The notes under the pieces were generated by a model that was not told the DNA's origin, searched no databases, and saw nothing but the letters and a program-made list of their open reading frames with translations. Of a DNA stretch of 64,000 nt, positions 1-59,044 are shown piece after piece. The translations under genes and the position numbers were made by a program. How positions within the stretch are numbered: position 1 is the stretch's first letter; each line of letters opens with the position of its first letter. Source of the stretch: Amorphochlora amoebiformis (Eukaryota > Cercozoa > Chlorarachniophyceae); the NCBI GenBank assembly GCA_054601695.1, contig BAAHQB010000013.1, positions 1,364,001 through 1,428,000 of the forward strand. Direction: 5' to 3'.

Positions 1-239
1 TGTTTATATATGTATATATATAATATGTATATATGTATGTATTTATGTTATATATGCGTATGTCTATATATTTATAGAGAGAGAGAGAGAGAGCGAGAAA
101 GAAGTTATACATGCTATATATATATATATTATATATATACATGTATATATTACACATGTGTAGTATAAATACACAAACAAACACACACACAAATATGTAC
201 ATATATATATATATATACATACACACACACACACACACA

Positions 240-5572
<5,333 letters not shown>

Positions 5573-5636
5573 TAGGATCGGTCAGCGTTCGGCAGCCATG
5601 CGAACTTTTATTTTAGGTGCCGAATAATAAAAACTC
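5573..5636. promoter_or_regulatory. Presumed bidirectional promoter, RluA-like / PUB genes
   Basis: Only 64 bp separate the two divergent start codons. The interval is ordinary mixed-composition DNA with no TA microsatellite, and so must hold both 5' leaders or overlap them. No TATA element or named binding site was recognised; the call rests on gene arrangement. Confidence 0.5.
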
Positions 5637-8182
<2,546 letters not shown>

Positions 8183-8867
8183 TCAGCCCTCTGCTCACGA
8201 CATGAGCGGAGATTCAGAGCATACATAAGGGCTCAGACTCAGGATGCGAGTCGCAACTCACGAGTTCTAAGAGAAATTTGGTCGATATGGGATTATGGGT
8301 ATTCAAACGCTTTTAGGGAAAAGTCGGAGTAGTTCTACATATAAAACGTCCGCTTAATTTGACATATGAAATCACGGATAAAACTTACAGTTCATACTGC
8401 GTACATTTAATACATGCATGTCCGTACATGTACAGTTTTCATGTTCTAGATCTAGTACTAGTAGTAGATGCTATCGTAGGCTGTTACCTAGGTTACTAGT
8501 AGTATTAACTGTAAGTCTTTAACTTCTTGACTGGTTCTATAGATAGTGGTTGGATCATAACTAGTCTTTAGCTAGTAAGTACCACTTTCTTGTACTATGA
8601 CACTAGTACTCTCTAGACTCTAGATCTAGTAGATACTCTAGTACTACCTACTGGTACTAGTAGTAAATCTAGATGTTTTCTGGCGGTTTTTCGATGTTCT
8701 TTGTTTCCGACGTAAGTTAAAACTATGGATATACTTTCTAGACTTTCAGATCTATCTAGATACCAGCAGATACTAGGATAGCCTGACTAGTAACTAGAGT
8801 AACAGCACTGATGATGATTCAAATCGAGTATAATGATAGCTAAATTGGTAAATTAACACTTCCAAAA
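8183..8867. other. Convergent gap with CTAG-rich island
   Basis: This is the space between the 3' ends of the PUB gene and the PfkB gene. No gene was seen. From about 8440 to 8800 it is dense in CTAG, TAGTA and ACTAG tetramers with little TA repeat, unlike the introns. Poly(A) and termination signals for both genes must lie here, but none stands out. Confidence 0.7.
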
Positions 8868-17683
<8,816 letters not shown>

Positions 17684-17717
17684 TCCGGAGTTCTGGATTC
17701 CGTCAATTCCGTGATAG
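17684..17717. promoter_or_regulatory. Presumed bidirectional promoter, PfkB / WD40 genes
   Basis: The divergent starts are 34 bp apart (76 bp if WD40 begins at 17760). The space is too small for separate promoters, so initiation sites probably lie inside or overlap the opposing first exon. Both strands stay open for some distance here, making exact starts uncertain. Confidence 0.45.
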
Positions 17718-19834
17718 ATGCGAAAAGATATTTTCCGAATATTAAAACGCGCTTGCGATATGGCAGACGACCCGCCAACCTCCATGCGTTTGGCGTGCGG
17801 CCTAGTGTTGTCGTCGGGCGTTGAAGTGAAAGATATTCCAGCTCCTGTTGCTATTTCAATTGATGAGAGTGGATATGGATTCTTGCAGTCAATGGAAGCA
17901 GGAAGAAAACAAAACAAGGTCGTCGTACGACGATTCGAACTTCATGGCCAACAGCCAGCTGTCTCTGCTAACGACACGACGTTATCTCAAACACAACAGA
18001 ACTCAAATGCATCGCGTAGGATTATAGACGCTACCTGGCACCTCAGCGCAACAGGATTGCACCTGCTGATTCTGTACAACCGATCGAGACAGATATTCTC
18101 AGTCCCCTTTCGATCGGTACTAGAGCTCCAACCCTCGCAAGACCCAACCCGGCACATCCCTTTGCCTCTTCAACCCGCTACAACCCAACATGAAGCGACG
18201 ATTACATCATTCGCCGTGGTAAAAACATCTCAGGGGCAGCCATTAATCGCAACCGGGTGTGTTGACGGATCACTGACAATATGGGTAAAGTCCAAAGCCG
18301 TTGTACGATTGAATAAGGCGCACAACGGGAAAGTGACAGTCATAACTCCGCTATATGATGCAGTAGCTACTGGAGGAGACGATCAGAAGATCCGGATCTT
18401 CACGCTCCCGGACGCCGAGTGCGTGGCAACAGTCAATATCGAAGCATCCGAGGTATGAATTTCAGTATCGTAATCCTGCACGTTCTAACTGCTGTGCACA
18501 TATCTTAGATATCATCGATGATAGGAAGTCACCTGCGCGACCCCACAAACGGTCGTTTCGAGGCCCTGATTGCCGGTACAGCAGAGGGTATGATATTCGT
18601 CTTTGAGCTCGGCTCCATGAATCTAGTTGGGTTGTCAACCGGTCACGATGCTAGGATTTTGTCGATTTCCACCAAGCCCGACGGCACCGCGATTGGAGTC
18701 GGATACATTGACGGAACTGTCGGCGTCCATTGGGCCAAACCGCCAGCGATACCAGAATCCGGTCGGCATACCGTGACTGGTGCTGCAATCGCTTGTGAGT
18801 GGGTGGACATGAAAGCTGGGGGTCCTGCAAAGAAGAGCTCGGAGGGAGGGAGCCTGTTTCTTGTGTGGTCGTCAGACGGTAAGCTGACCTCAACCGTACT
18901 TGTCTTAAGCTAAAAAAGTATTACATCTTTCCGCTCAGGGTCCCACAAGAGCTGGCGGTCCCCAGCAAACAAGCGACATGATCTTGATCCGAACGACCTC
19001 CGGAAATCACACGACAAGGATCGAGCTGCTGTCCATGAAGCTAACTATGAGCCTGAGGCTGAACTCCAAGACGCAAAGCATGGACCAACGATCGAGCATG
19101 CCGACCCGCAGAACGAAACAGACTCAATACTTGACACCGGGCCTCTGCCTGCTCCCACGGGGCGCTGGACATCTCCTCGCCAGATCTCAGCGAAATTCCT
19201 ACGGCCTAGCAGACAGAAACCTGGCCTGCAAGAAGGTCCAAGCCAATCATCGTTGTACGACGGGCCAACCTTCATGATGACCCCCGCAGGGAACATAAAG
19301 ACCCGCGCGCGTTCCCAAGTAGACTCTGTTCCCACACCCAACGTGCCTCCAAAGCCGTGCGCACCCGTGGGCTTGACACCTGAAAGTATGTCATCTCGCG
19401 GTCGTCCTCGCCGCTCGAATATGGCTAAGACGAGCGGCAAGGGGAGGAAGAAGAGAACGAGCAAGCGAGAGTTCGGGATTCGGTCGATGCCAAAGTATTC
19501 ACCACGACCACTTACGGACTCGACGTTGGTTATTGAGAGGGCAAGAAATTCTAAGTCTGGGAGTAGATGTAGTGGATCAAATGGGTTGTTGCATTTTCGG
19601 AATCCAGAGAAGGTGAAGTCGCTATTGAAGGAGGGAATGGATAAACGGGAGGCGGATACAGACGAGACAATGGAGATTCGGATGAACTCTACATTGTGGC
19701 TTCAGCGGTATCGTACATATAAATATATATACATACACCTATATATATATATATACACTTATGTATACATGTGTAATTATACACACAAACATATATATAT
19801 ATATACATATATATATGTATGTATGTATATTTAT

Positions 19835-19888
<54 letters not shown>

Positions 19889-20539
19889 GTATATATAATG
19901 TTATATGTATGTGTATATATATAGTGTATATATATATGTATACATATGTATATATATCATATATATAATATATATATATACATGTATATATATATATATA
20001 TACGTACATATATAATGGCGCCACCTGTACCCTAAGGTGGGGCGTCATAATTACGCTGTATAGCCTGTGTAGTTATACCTGTGATTATAATTGAAATAAA
20101 TTAATGTAAATATATATATATATATATATATAATATATGTATATATGTATATATATGAACACATACATACACGCATATACATAAATATATACATGTATAT
20201 ATATATGTGTGTTTATATGTGTATATATATTTTATATTATATTTAATATATATATATATAATATTATACAGTTATATATATACATACATATATATATATA
20301 TATGTACATATATGTATTACATATATATGCACTATATAGCTCAAAATTAAGGGTGGTATTGTCAGTAACGAGGAAAGAAATAATCATATGAATAGAAGGA
20401 AAAACTCAGTTCTTTTCACATCTCATCTCAGAGAATTTGAAGAAAAGAAGAAAGAAACATTTCAAAATGCTGTCAAGCGTGATAAGGTTTGTTAAATTTC
20501 TATATACACATATGTATATCCACACACACATGTATATAT

Positions 20540-20583
<44 letters not shown>

Positions 20584-20773
20584 TTGTATATATATATATT
20601 TATATATATCAACATATATATATATATTATATACTATATATATATATATATATGTGTATAATATTAATATACATGTATATTCAAATGTGAAACATGTATT
20701 TATATGTATATACCTGTATTTACATGTATTATGTTTGTAACTATACATAGATATATCTATATATCTATATATA

Positions 20774-20810
<37 letters not shown>

Positions 20811-20822
20811 TACATATATGTG

Positions 20823-20908
<86 letters not shown>

Positions 20909-21008
20909 TATTTAATATATATACCAAAATATAAGGAAATGTACATTCTAAATATACGTGTAATATATATATAAATATATATATATATGTATGTATATAT
21001 GTATGTAT

Positions 21009-21049
<41 letters not shown>

Positions 21050-21070
21050 ACATATATGTGTATATGTATA

Positions 21071-21107
<37 letters not shown>

Positions 21108-21548
21108 TGTTTAACATGTTTATAGATATGAAACATACTCTCAGGATATCCAGGATCGAATTAAAAAGGAAATGCGAGAGGAGGTACATTATCACACGTG
21201 TATGTATTTAGATATAATTCAATCTAATATGTATCTATATATATATATATATATATGCATATAATATAATATAATATAATATAGTATGTATATATATATA
21301 TATACGTATATCACATATTTAAATAGAGACATACATATGTATATTATATATTTATATATATATATATATATATTGTGGGTGTGTGTGTGTGCGTATATAT
21401 GTAAAGTTATATTAATATAAGTCTCTATATTGTTCCAAATACATATTCGGCTCTGTGTGCACCATAATATAATGAATGTGCATAGTCTTTGAATATACAC
21501 ACATATGTACACACAAATATACATATATTATACATATTCATATATAGT

Positions 21549-21582
<34 letters not shown>

Positions 21583-21703
21583 TTATATGTATGTGTAATA
21601 TACTCCTTGTTTATTTATCTAATAGAAAATTCATAGCAGATATCTGTTACACGTACACATTGTAATATATGCACATATAGATACTTACATACATGCGCTC
21701 ACA

Positions 21704-21749
<46 letters not shown>

Positions 21750-22058
21750 GTATGTGTGTGTATGTATATGTGTATATATATGTATACATATATATATATA
21801 TATATATGTATTGCTAACACACGAAGGTAAAGCTGCTTGACTTGTGATAGCTAGACTGCAGTCAGGAACTTAAGCTGCGATAGCTGGGTTGTAAATATAT
21901 AGAGGAAGTTTTCTGCGAGAAGTTCTCAGTCACGTGACTACGTGACCCAGTATGACAATGTCATGTGACACATGGTATACAGCCTAGATAGTTTATCATA
22001 ATCCAGATGGACCTCGATCAAACACTCCTTTGACTATAGGACGGTTGGCCAACAATAA

Positions 22059-22110
<52 letters not shown>

Positions 22111-22224
22111 CATATACATATATATATATATATTCATTTATATATAAATATATATATACATATATATGTGTATATATATTGTTATATGTAAGTACAAAAT
22201 ATCATGGGCATGTATATCTAAATA

Positions 22225-22288
<64 letters not shown>

Positions 22289-22582
22289 GATAATGTATGT
22301 ATGCATATCTAAACACACAAACATGCATTTAAACATAAAACATATAGTCATACATTTACAAGTGTCTAAGCATATACATGTATACATATATACATATTTA
22401 TACATATCTCTAGGCCCGCCGTAACCGCGATATTGCGACAGACCACGCCCTCAATACACCGTTTCGTAACGCTGTTTATAACTACCGGAACATGACTAGT
22501 GTCAAGGTACAATGTCACGTATATTTAGTAACTTTATATTATGCTTTTCACTTTATTTATGTCCGTTTTCCGTTTGGATAAG

Positions 22583-22638
<56 letters not shown>

Positions 22639-22728
22639 GGTATATATATACATATATATAATGTATGTATACATATATATATATATATATATGTATGTAT
22701 ATGCATGATATTATATACATATGCATAC

Positions 22729-22767
<39 letters not shown>

Positions 22768-23358
22768 AGGTCGACGAGAAACATGAGATGTTTCAACGCG
22801 CCAAGAGAAAGGTGCCCAAGCAGGTATGGCATATATATATATATATGTATATAATGCATAGTAAAGATGTATATATATATATATATATAATATATATATA
22901 TATGTGTAGATGTGTGAATATGTGTATATGTGTGTATACATACATACATACATACATATATAATATATATATATATATACATGTACATATTAATGTGAAA
23001 ATACTTCATACATGTATTAAGATACACTATACACATCACACAAATATATTTTTTCTCTCTCACACCTAGGTATCAAAAGCATGGCTGGAATCGGTAAGAG
23101 ATCGGCCATCGGTCTACGATTATTATGAGACAGACCCTAACCATGAGCCCCAGTATCTACCTAGGATCCCACAGGCTTGCAATGTACTGTGTTCTATATC
23201 TATTTGTGTTGGTACGCATGTATGTATGTATGTATGTTTGTATGCATGTATGTATGTATATGTGTATATCGTGTGTGCATATATGTGTATGCATACATAC
23301 ATACATATGTATAGTTATACACATATATATGTATATATTTATGTTTATATACATATGT

Positions 23359-23404
<46 letters not shown>

Positions 23405-23713
23405 AATGTAAATATGTATGTAAATATAAATGTATTTATATTATTATATATATATATATAAATATATAAATGTATGTATATATAAATGTATTTATATTAT
23501 ACTATATATATATATATATATATATGTATAATGTAAATATGTATGTAATATAAATGTATTCATATTATATATATATATATATATATATAAATGTATTAAT
23601 GTATGTATTTATAGATTTGTTTATATTATATTATATTATATATATACACATATATATATATACATATGTTTATGTATACAAATTTATATACATTTATACA
23701 TACATATATATAC

Positions 23714-23744
<31 letters not shown>

Positions 23745-24510
23745 AATATATACATATATATATATATATATATATTATATATGTAAGAGTTTATGTGTGT
23801 ATTTGTGTACATGTGTATTGTATAATTGAGATAGCAATCCCTTATTTTACATTTTTATAGACATTGTAACATATATATATATATGTATATATTTATATGT
23901 ATATATATATATATATTACATATCATATATATATATATATATATTTAATATATTTATATATTTATATATATTTATATACATGTAATATACCTACATATTA
24001 TAGATACGTAATTGTGCACGAATGTAAATAGGAGATCATCCAGGAGGTGCTTACGAGCGATTTAGTTCAACTTGAGGTCGCTGTAATACGATATATGTGT
24101 GTATATATGTGTGTATATATGTATATATATATATATATAAGTATATATATATATATATATATATTATATATGTATGCGTTTTACATACACACATACATAT
24201 TGTATTTGTATAATATTATATATGCATATATATATATATATACATACATTATATGTAAATATATATGTATATATATATATATAACTATATATATATATAT
24301 ATATATCTATAGATATGTATATATATTCGTACATATATATTATGTGTGTATATACACATATGCATATACACTGCACACCTACAAATCTGTATGTATTACA
24401 TACATAAATATAATTAATATATTGTATATAAAAATATCTATTTATAATTGAAGGGTGAGATCGGCAGTGCGCAGCAGGCGGAATTGGAGACATGCTTCTG
24501 GATGGGTTGA
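17718..24510 (+). CDS. WD40-repeat and C-terminal coiled-coil protein, function unknown
   Basis: Nine exons give 745 aa: 17718-18452, 18509-18878, 18939-19707, 20432-20486, 21145-21183, 22770-22823, 23070-23183, 24032-24076 and 24454-24510. The first two exons encode a beta-propeller-like region with WD-type strands such as [33 protein letters not shown] and IDGTVGVHW. Exon 3 is a long basic, Ser/Pro-rich disordered region with RGRPRR and GKGRKKR. Exons 4-6 form a charged helix ([30 protein letters not shown]), a probable coiled coil. The early introns are 56 and 60 bp, while later ones are 0.2-1.6 kb of TA repeat. All phases agree and the model ends on TGA at 24508. The start may be ATG 17718 or ATG 17760, which has the better context. 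No family beyond WD40 was recognised. It is divergent from the PfkB gene. Confidence 0.78.
20821..20900. repeat. (TA)n microsatellite
   Basis: A pure TA tract lies in the WD40-gene intron between exons 20432-20486 and 21145-21183. Confidence 0.95.
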
Positions 24511-25140
24511 TTGGCCACTGTGATCATTGACTGAGATGTTGAGTATCAATGCTTCAAACGGGTTTAGTGTAATCGAAAGCTGCATAGAGCACTACTGGAC
24601 TCGTTAACTCATGGAGACTGACTCCTCTTAATACAGTTTGAATCGTCGAGCACTAGTTGCTAGTCAGGCTGGAAAGTTTAGTAGTAGTAGGAACTATTTG
24701 ACTACTACTTATAAATCTAGTGAATATTAGGACTACCAGTATATCAGCAGCCAGTTATAATTCAGTGTGTACACAGTGTTTATCCGACATTCCGACTTGA
24801 ACATTTCTTCTAGTTGACGTACTAGACGTAGCTAGCATAGATTGACTAAGCTTAGTAGAACTAGTAGAAGCTTAAAGCGTCATCTACTAGATCTAGGTCA
24901 TACACACGATCTAGAAGATGATCACTCCACTGAATACTGGCAGATTCAATATTAAGCTTCTCAAGCCAGAGTCTAGGAGTCTAGAGGAGTGTTAGAGTAT
25001 ATTTACGTTCCCACATGAACTAGATGAAAACATCAGCTCTCGGAAGCTTCACGCAGAAATGAAATATTAATTAATGCTTGTCGGTTGGTAATGGCTAACA
25101 TGCTAGGCGCCTAGGGTACGCGCGATAGACTATCTAGCTA
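24511..25140. other. Convergent gap with CTAG-rich island
   Basis: This space lies between the 3' ends of the WD40 gene and the pterin-fusion gene. No exon was seen on either strand. About 24580-25130 is rich in CTAG, CTAGT and TAGTAG, again without TA microsatellite. Confidence 0.7.
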
Positions 25141-33414
<8,274 letters not shown>

Positions 33415-33575
33415 ATTTTATTCTCATTTTTCGTGTTCAATGGATCCTGCAGGAAATTCAGGTGGGAACCATGAGATGTGAGCTACTCTGACTGGCATGG
33501 AAGAGTATCCAAAAAAAATGCAAATATCTTTAGGCCTCGTGAAGGAATATGAATCCCGAAGCTTCATCCAGTAGC
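33415..33575. promoter_or_regulatory. Presumed bidirectional promoter, pterin-fusion / PHD-ARID genes
   Basis: An interval of 161 bp lies between the upstream candidate start of the minus-strand gene (33414) and the plus-strand start at 33576; it is 269 bp if the minus gene starts at 33306. It is free of TA repeats, in sharp contrast to flanking introns. No specific motif was identified. Confidence 0.45.
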
Positions 33576-52723
<19,148 letters not shown>

Positions 52724-52899
52724 AGAATCATTTTAATCGGATGGATTCACGAGATCACAGGCATTGTGATGACGATGCCAAAGTTTAGAAAAATCAACTT
52801 TTAGTCAACTGAATTCCATCATCATTCAACAATTTCTAAGCAATCGAATACAATTTACGCATATGGCGTTCAAAAGAAAACAATACTATTCATATGTGC

Positions 52900-52933
<34 letters not shown>

Positions 52934-53068
52934 GTATATGTATGTATATGTATATATATATGTATTATGTATATGTATATGTATAAATATATATATATGT
53001 ATACATTTACGTATATATATACAGAAAATATGTATATGTATATATATATATATATGTATATGTATATA

Positions 53069-53122
<54 letters not shown>

Positions 53123-53173
53123 GTATATATATATATAGATACATATGTGTGATATGGTGTATATAAATATATA

Positions 53174-53229
<56 letters not shown>

Positions 53230-53239
53230 CACATATGTA

Positions 53240-53278
<39 letters not shown>

Positions 53279-53910
53279 GTATATATGGCTGCACACGGCT
53301 AGACGTCGTAAACTTGTAAGTTGTAACTAGAAAAGCATACCATGATACTATATCCAGTATGTCTCAGCGTTACGTACTACTAGTCAGAAGGTAACATACT
53401 TACAACGTAGTACCGTCACGTTCTTTTACTAGTTTAGGTGTAAAATCTGTGTACATGAACGCATACGTACGTACGTACGTACACTCATGTATATACTAGA
53501 TATACTAGATATATCTCTAGGCATGGATTCACGCTCAGACAACGCACGCATGTACGTATACGTATACGTATAAATACGTATACGCAGTCTATACGTACGT
53601 ATGCTGTAAATATATAGTATTATATATATTTGTGATACGGTTATATATTGACAATACATAATAGTTCACATCCGCACGCCATGCATGGATGATATTGATA
53701 TGTCTAGTACACCTACACATATCGATATAGATACATGCATACGTGCGTGTATGTGTACTATACTAAGTTATGTAGACTAGAACAGTCGATATATCTAGTA
53801 TATTCAGCTATGAATCTATGATTGTATATAATATGTACAAGTCTAGTGTAAGATCTACAAGCATACGTCTAGACGTATACGAATACGTGTACGAATATTA
53901 ATACATACAT

Positions 53911-53961
<51 letters not shown>

Positions 53962-54414
53962 GTATAGTTATATAATTTATACGCATATATCCATACATGA
54001 TACATATAACAACTAGTCATTCCACTAGTTCCACGGTACTGATTGCCACGCAGACTAACGCAGCTTATATATCAAAACTTACATCTCAGTATAGATCACT
54101 GGACCTGGGACGTCGTCTCAGTTTTAATAATTGCAATTGGCCTAGCTATCGCTGGGTACGGAAGTAATTATCTAGATTAATGCTAGATCTAGATTATACC
54201 TAGTGTATACTAACTAGACTGAGTTACTAACTAGCTAACTATGTTACAGTCTATGTACTACTAGAATAGCTGGACTACTAGTAATACGTATATTCTAGAT
54301 TTAGACGCTTTTATCCAGTTCATTCAACTTCATTGCTAAAGTGTCTAGAGTGTAGTTCAATGATATAATTATCAAGAAATATATAATATATCTAGATATA
54401 CATATATACAGTGA

Positions 54415-54445
<31 letters not shown>

Positions 54446-54556
54446 CATATATCTAGATATATATGCTAGATCTAGTAGATATGCATGTATATCGTATATA
54501 ATATATCTATATATACTAGATTTGCATACATAAATATCTAGAATATATATAATTAT

Positions 54557-54614
<58 letters not shown>

Positions 54615-54996
54615 CTAGATACATATATATATATATATATATATATATCTAGATATATATATGTGTGTTTTATATAATTTAGCTACAGATTCGAACAATT
54701 CAACCATTTTCTAGATATTACATCTAGCAGCTACAGTGCAGTGCAAGCTTAAACTACTTAAAGCTGAGCTAAAGCTACGTTCGGAGTTTGACAAACTCTT
54801 CAGGCTTCAAATTTGGGTAAAAATGGATAACCGTTGGCTGCGATTATCAGGCTAGTGTACACTCCAGGATTCTTATAATCCATAAGGAGTTCCTGCTCGT
54901 GTCATGCTCCTCCGCCTGTGTCTGGAGGACCTATATTATTTATCGAATAAGAAAATGCGACTAAGTACTCTTTTCAAAGCAATACACGCACACATG

Positions 54997-55076
<80 letters not shown>

Positions 55077-55328
55077 TTATATATATGTATGTATATATAT
55101 ATATATATGTGTATATATTATGTATATATATATATATATATTATATATATATATATACATATATACATATATAGTATTTGCAGAACCTTCGGGGTGTCCG
55201 GTATATATCTCTTGACTGTCCGGTTAGCCCCCTCCCATTTCCAGCAAGTTGACCAGTCTGAGGGAGAGCACATTTAATTGGTCTCGTGTTACACTATCGA
55301 CGACACATATCATCGTGAAATTTGTATA
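52724..55328. other. Convergent gap with TA tracts and large CTAG/ACGTAC island
   Basis: This lies between the PHD-ARID gene and the membrane-protein gene. 52900-53280 is TA repeat. 53290-54790 is a long island rich in CTAG, TACGTA and CATG palindromic tetramers (for example GTACGTACGTACGTAC near 53466) with TA tracts embedded. 54990-55180 is TA repeat. No confident exon was found. Confidence 0.65.
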
Positions 55329-56876
55329 TTATACCTGTGCCATACCCCGTTGGCTAAATGACCCTAATAAACTAGAGCCCAGTAGGCCAAGAACGCCAGC
55401 AATCGAAGCCACGGTTACTGTCCATACAGCGGCAGCATTCGTCCCTTCGGGTAGAACACTGACTTGGTCTTTGGAGGTCTCTTGGAATTCCTCATTGGTC
55501 TGCTTTGCAAACTCCATTTTTATTTGTTCCATGAATCTGGAACTATTCTTTCGAACCATGCGCACAGTGGGATTTTTGGGGTCTCCGGTGACGTAGAAAC
55601 TGACGATCTCAGGCTCGACCTCAACCTCCTCGGTGATGGAGAGCTTTTCAACTGGGTTACTGACAGGCTGGATTGATGCGAACTCTGCTGCTTCAGGAGG
55701 AATTTGTGCAGTAGAGTCGATCTCTTGGCGGATTGCAGGTTTCGGTTGAGACTCGGGCTCAAGCTTGAGTTCGGACACAGGTTCAACATCGAATTCGGAC
55801 TCAGCCTGAGACTCGGGCTCTGGCTTCGGGGAGAGAAACTGTATGATCTCAGGCTCAATAATTTTGGATTCCTCTGTCGCTTCAATGGGTGCAAATTGGA
55901 CAATCTCAGGCTCAATAAGTTTGGATTCTTCAGTCGCCTCAATAAGCGCGGAGTGGATGAGCTCAGGCTTAATGTCCTCGACAGGGTCCATAGACGCAAA
56001 CTCGATTATTTCTGGAATAAAACCCGCGGTATCAGGGTTGTCAGTAGGATTCTGCACAGTATCCAATCCGGCAAGTTCCAGTATGTCTGCAATGAGATTG
56101 TCGTATTCCTCATCGTCATAGTGGAGTTTGGTGTCCGTGTCCATAAGGTCTTTGACAACTCCGTCGAGACCGATTGCAATATTTGAATCACCCAGCATCG
56201 GCTCGGTGTTGGCCACCTCAGTGTCTCCACCGGCAGGCTCCTGGACGTCGTTGGATGGATGTGAATCGCTGAGCTCAGCCTCTTGTGAAATATCCTCGCT
56301 GATGATCGTATCAGCAGGATGTTGGTCAGGCTCCACAAGAAGGTCCTTATACTCCTCTACGAAGGAATTAATTTCCGAGGCGACATCCTCGATATCTTCC
56401 ACGGGCTTCTCGTCGTCTATGGTCTTTTCGTCGTCCACAGCGTCCAAAGGGTTGTCCATTTCCGGGTCGAGGCCGTGTTGCAGCTCCATTTCAAGGAACG
56501 AATAGTCTTCAATCTTGCTTTGGCACAAATCGAAAGGACTGATGGCGGGACATGTCTCCAGAGAAAAGGGAGGAGCGTGGTCGAGGGTGGGTAATTGGGT
56601 GGAGGAGATGAGAGGGGATAACTGGGTGGAGGAGATGAGAGGACCAAAGCTCGGCGCAACCCAGAGAGCGATGCCGATCAGGATAACAAGAATTCCCCAT
56701 CGTACATAATTTCTAGATCGATACGAATGCTGAACTTGGACGGGCTCAGTTTCGTTGTCGAAAGATCCAAGGCCGAAATCCTCCTCGTCTCCTGCTTCAG
56801 GCGATTTCAACACCGACACGTTCTGAAAGAGAAAAATGTAAGTCGCTTACATATATACACGCACCCACACACAGAG

Positions 56877-56921
<45 letters not shown>

Positions 56922-56953
56922 TAAACATTTATATACACATATATGATACACAC

Positions 56954-56986
<33 letters not shown>

Positions 56987-57341
56987 TATATATATATACA
57001 CATATATATATATATATATATTAAAAGGAGATTCGAAAATTTAAAACCAAAATGATGATATGATTGGCCGTGTAGCCGCAAGAAATGCGTTGTTGCAAGA
57101 GCAATAAATCCGTTCGAGCATGCATACTTAACGTGTCAATATGTACATGTGGGGTTTGCGACCCACGAGAGAAGATGTACTTGTTGTGTAATAGCGTATT
57201 TAGGTACAAACTTACAAGAGGGCTTTTCATGTTGTCGAAATCCAATTTATAGTTTTCTGGAGTAGCGAATGTAGGCTCTGGAACGCGCGCCAACGGACTA
57301 CCGTGGAAAGTCGATGGTAGAGTAATATTGAAACCTAGCAT
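55329..57341 (-). CDS. Two-span membrane protein with long acidic repeat region, unknown
   Basis: Exon 1 is 57341-57216 and exon 2 is 56822-55329, separated by a 393-bp TA-bearing intron, giving 539 aa. Residues about 82-100 form a clear transmembrane segment ([13 protein letters not shown]) flanked by Arg on its N side. A second hydrophobic stretch near residues 505-530 precedes the C-terminus. Between them lie about 400 acidic residues rich in Glu/Asp/Pro/Ser with no recognised domain. This linker contains tandem units: LISSTQLSP then LISSTQLPT, and repeated blocks ending IEPEI with IEATEESK. The sequence is probably exposed to the endoplasmic reticulum or nuclear-envelope lumen, or to the cell exterior. 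I do not recognise the family. Exon 1 has a good upstream acceptor in phase with a donor in the last CLASP-like exon, so this may be the 3' half of that gene rather than a separate one. Confidence 0.7.
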
Positions 57342-57456
57342 GTGCACACGTACACAAATATATATATATATATTTATGTATATATATATATATTAATATT
57401 ATATGATGTTTATATGCACATCTACAAAATTATATGATATACATACAATCAGAGTC

Positions 57457-57496
<40 letters not shown>

Positions 57497-57541
57497 TGAT
57501 GTTTATATCGACATCTACAAAAATACATTGTATACATACAA

Positions 57542-58969
57542 TCAGTCATTAAAATCATCCCTACGTTCAACTTGAGCCGGTTCTTCATAAATATCATCTA
57601 AAGGCCCGTGAACACTGAAACCCGTCTCATCTTGTGGTTCGGAGTCGTCCGACAAGGGCTCCTGATCATGACCCTTATCACCAAACAACACATAATTTCA
57701 ACATGAGATTACCTCCTCCGTTAATCTCATGGAGAATGGGCTTTGTTGAAGCTCGTCGATCAGTTTCTCCATCTGCGTTCCAATGCTCTCATTGCGTTGG
57801 CGTTTAGCCAACTCAAGGACTTCAGACAAATCTAATGTCTCCTCAGGGGTTCCAGTGTCAGAGTCGTCATTGCGCCAGGGGGTGGCCACCCGAGCCTTGA
57901 TTTTGGACGTCACATTATGCTCCTCGCGAGGCTCTTCCGGCTCGATATCATCTTGGGGTTTGGTACGAGAAAGGCTTCGAGTGAGACCCGGAGACTTGAT
58001 TTGCTTGGCCTTGTTGATATCGAAGCTCTGAACAGGGGTAAAAGCATCTTGCGTATCGGGTGAGCTCTCTATGAGGGTCTGCAGAGCAGTTTTTGGAGAG
58101 GGAGCCAGATCTCTGACAGAGGCAGAATGAGATGGAGTGCTTGGAGTTGAGAGACTTTGCTTCTTCTGGTTATATATATATATATATATATAATTACATA
58201 TATATATATATACATACAAATCACAATTTCGTAAACGCTCACCATGTCCTCCTCTTTAAGCATCTGACTCTGTTTTGCCGAAATATCAAGAGAGGCGGCC
58301 TTGACGACAGTGGGAGCGGGTCCAGAGGCCTTACGGACATTCCGAGAGCTGCGCCTGGTCTTCAGAAATTTGCGAAACCCTCCGTGCATTCTCTTCGTTT
58401 TTCCAGCTTTCTTTTCCTCGCGTGAGATCTGGCGCCTCACTTGAGGGCTCAGAGAATTGAAAGTTGTCGAGGCCAAGCCGGGGAATCTGATAGAGATTTC
58501 TATTAGGTTACATGAACATGAACAAACGATCATCATGAGCAAGGACTACCGAGATTTGAAATTGTTAAACAACTGTCTTGCTCGCTCTCTGACGGTCAGA
58601 GCAGCACCCGAGAGTTGGGTTTTTATACAGCTCTGAAGGTCCTCCAGGAACGGGGCCAGCTCCTTCTTGGGCCACTTTTCCACGGCGAGCGATATGCAGT
58701 TAACGCAGGTCGATCGTATAATTGGGTGGCGTTCGCTCTGAAATGTGCGATATCAGCATAACACCAGAAAAATTAAATCTTTAATCATACCTCTGCACGG
58801 TCGATGAGCTTTAGCAAGGTCTTTGGGAGGGGGTACCGCATGATGAACACCAGGCACTGGTTGCCAGCGTTCGACATGCACTTGGTTGTCTGATATGCGT
58901 ATTGTTTTTGTAATTGAAAATATACATGAAAACTATTAAAATGACATATGATACATAGATAGATATATA

Positions 58970-59044
<75 letters not shown>

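Noticed and set aside
17684-17917. N-terminal extension of the PfkB-like frame to an ATG at 17917
   Set aside because: It would overlap the first WD40 exon on the other strand; the start at 17683 is adequate and avoids the overlap.
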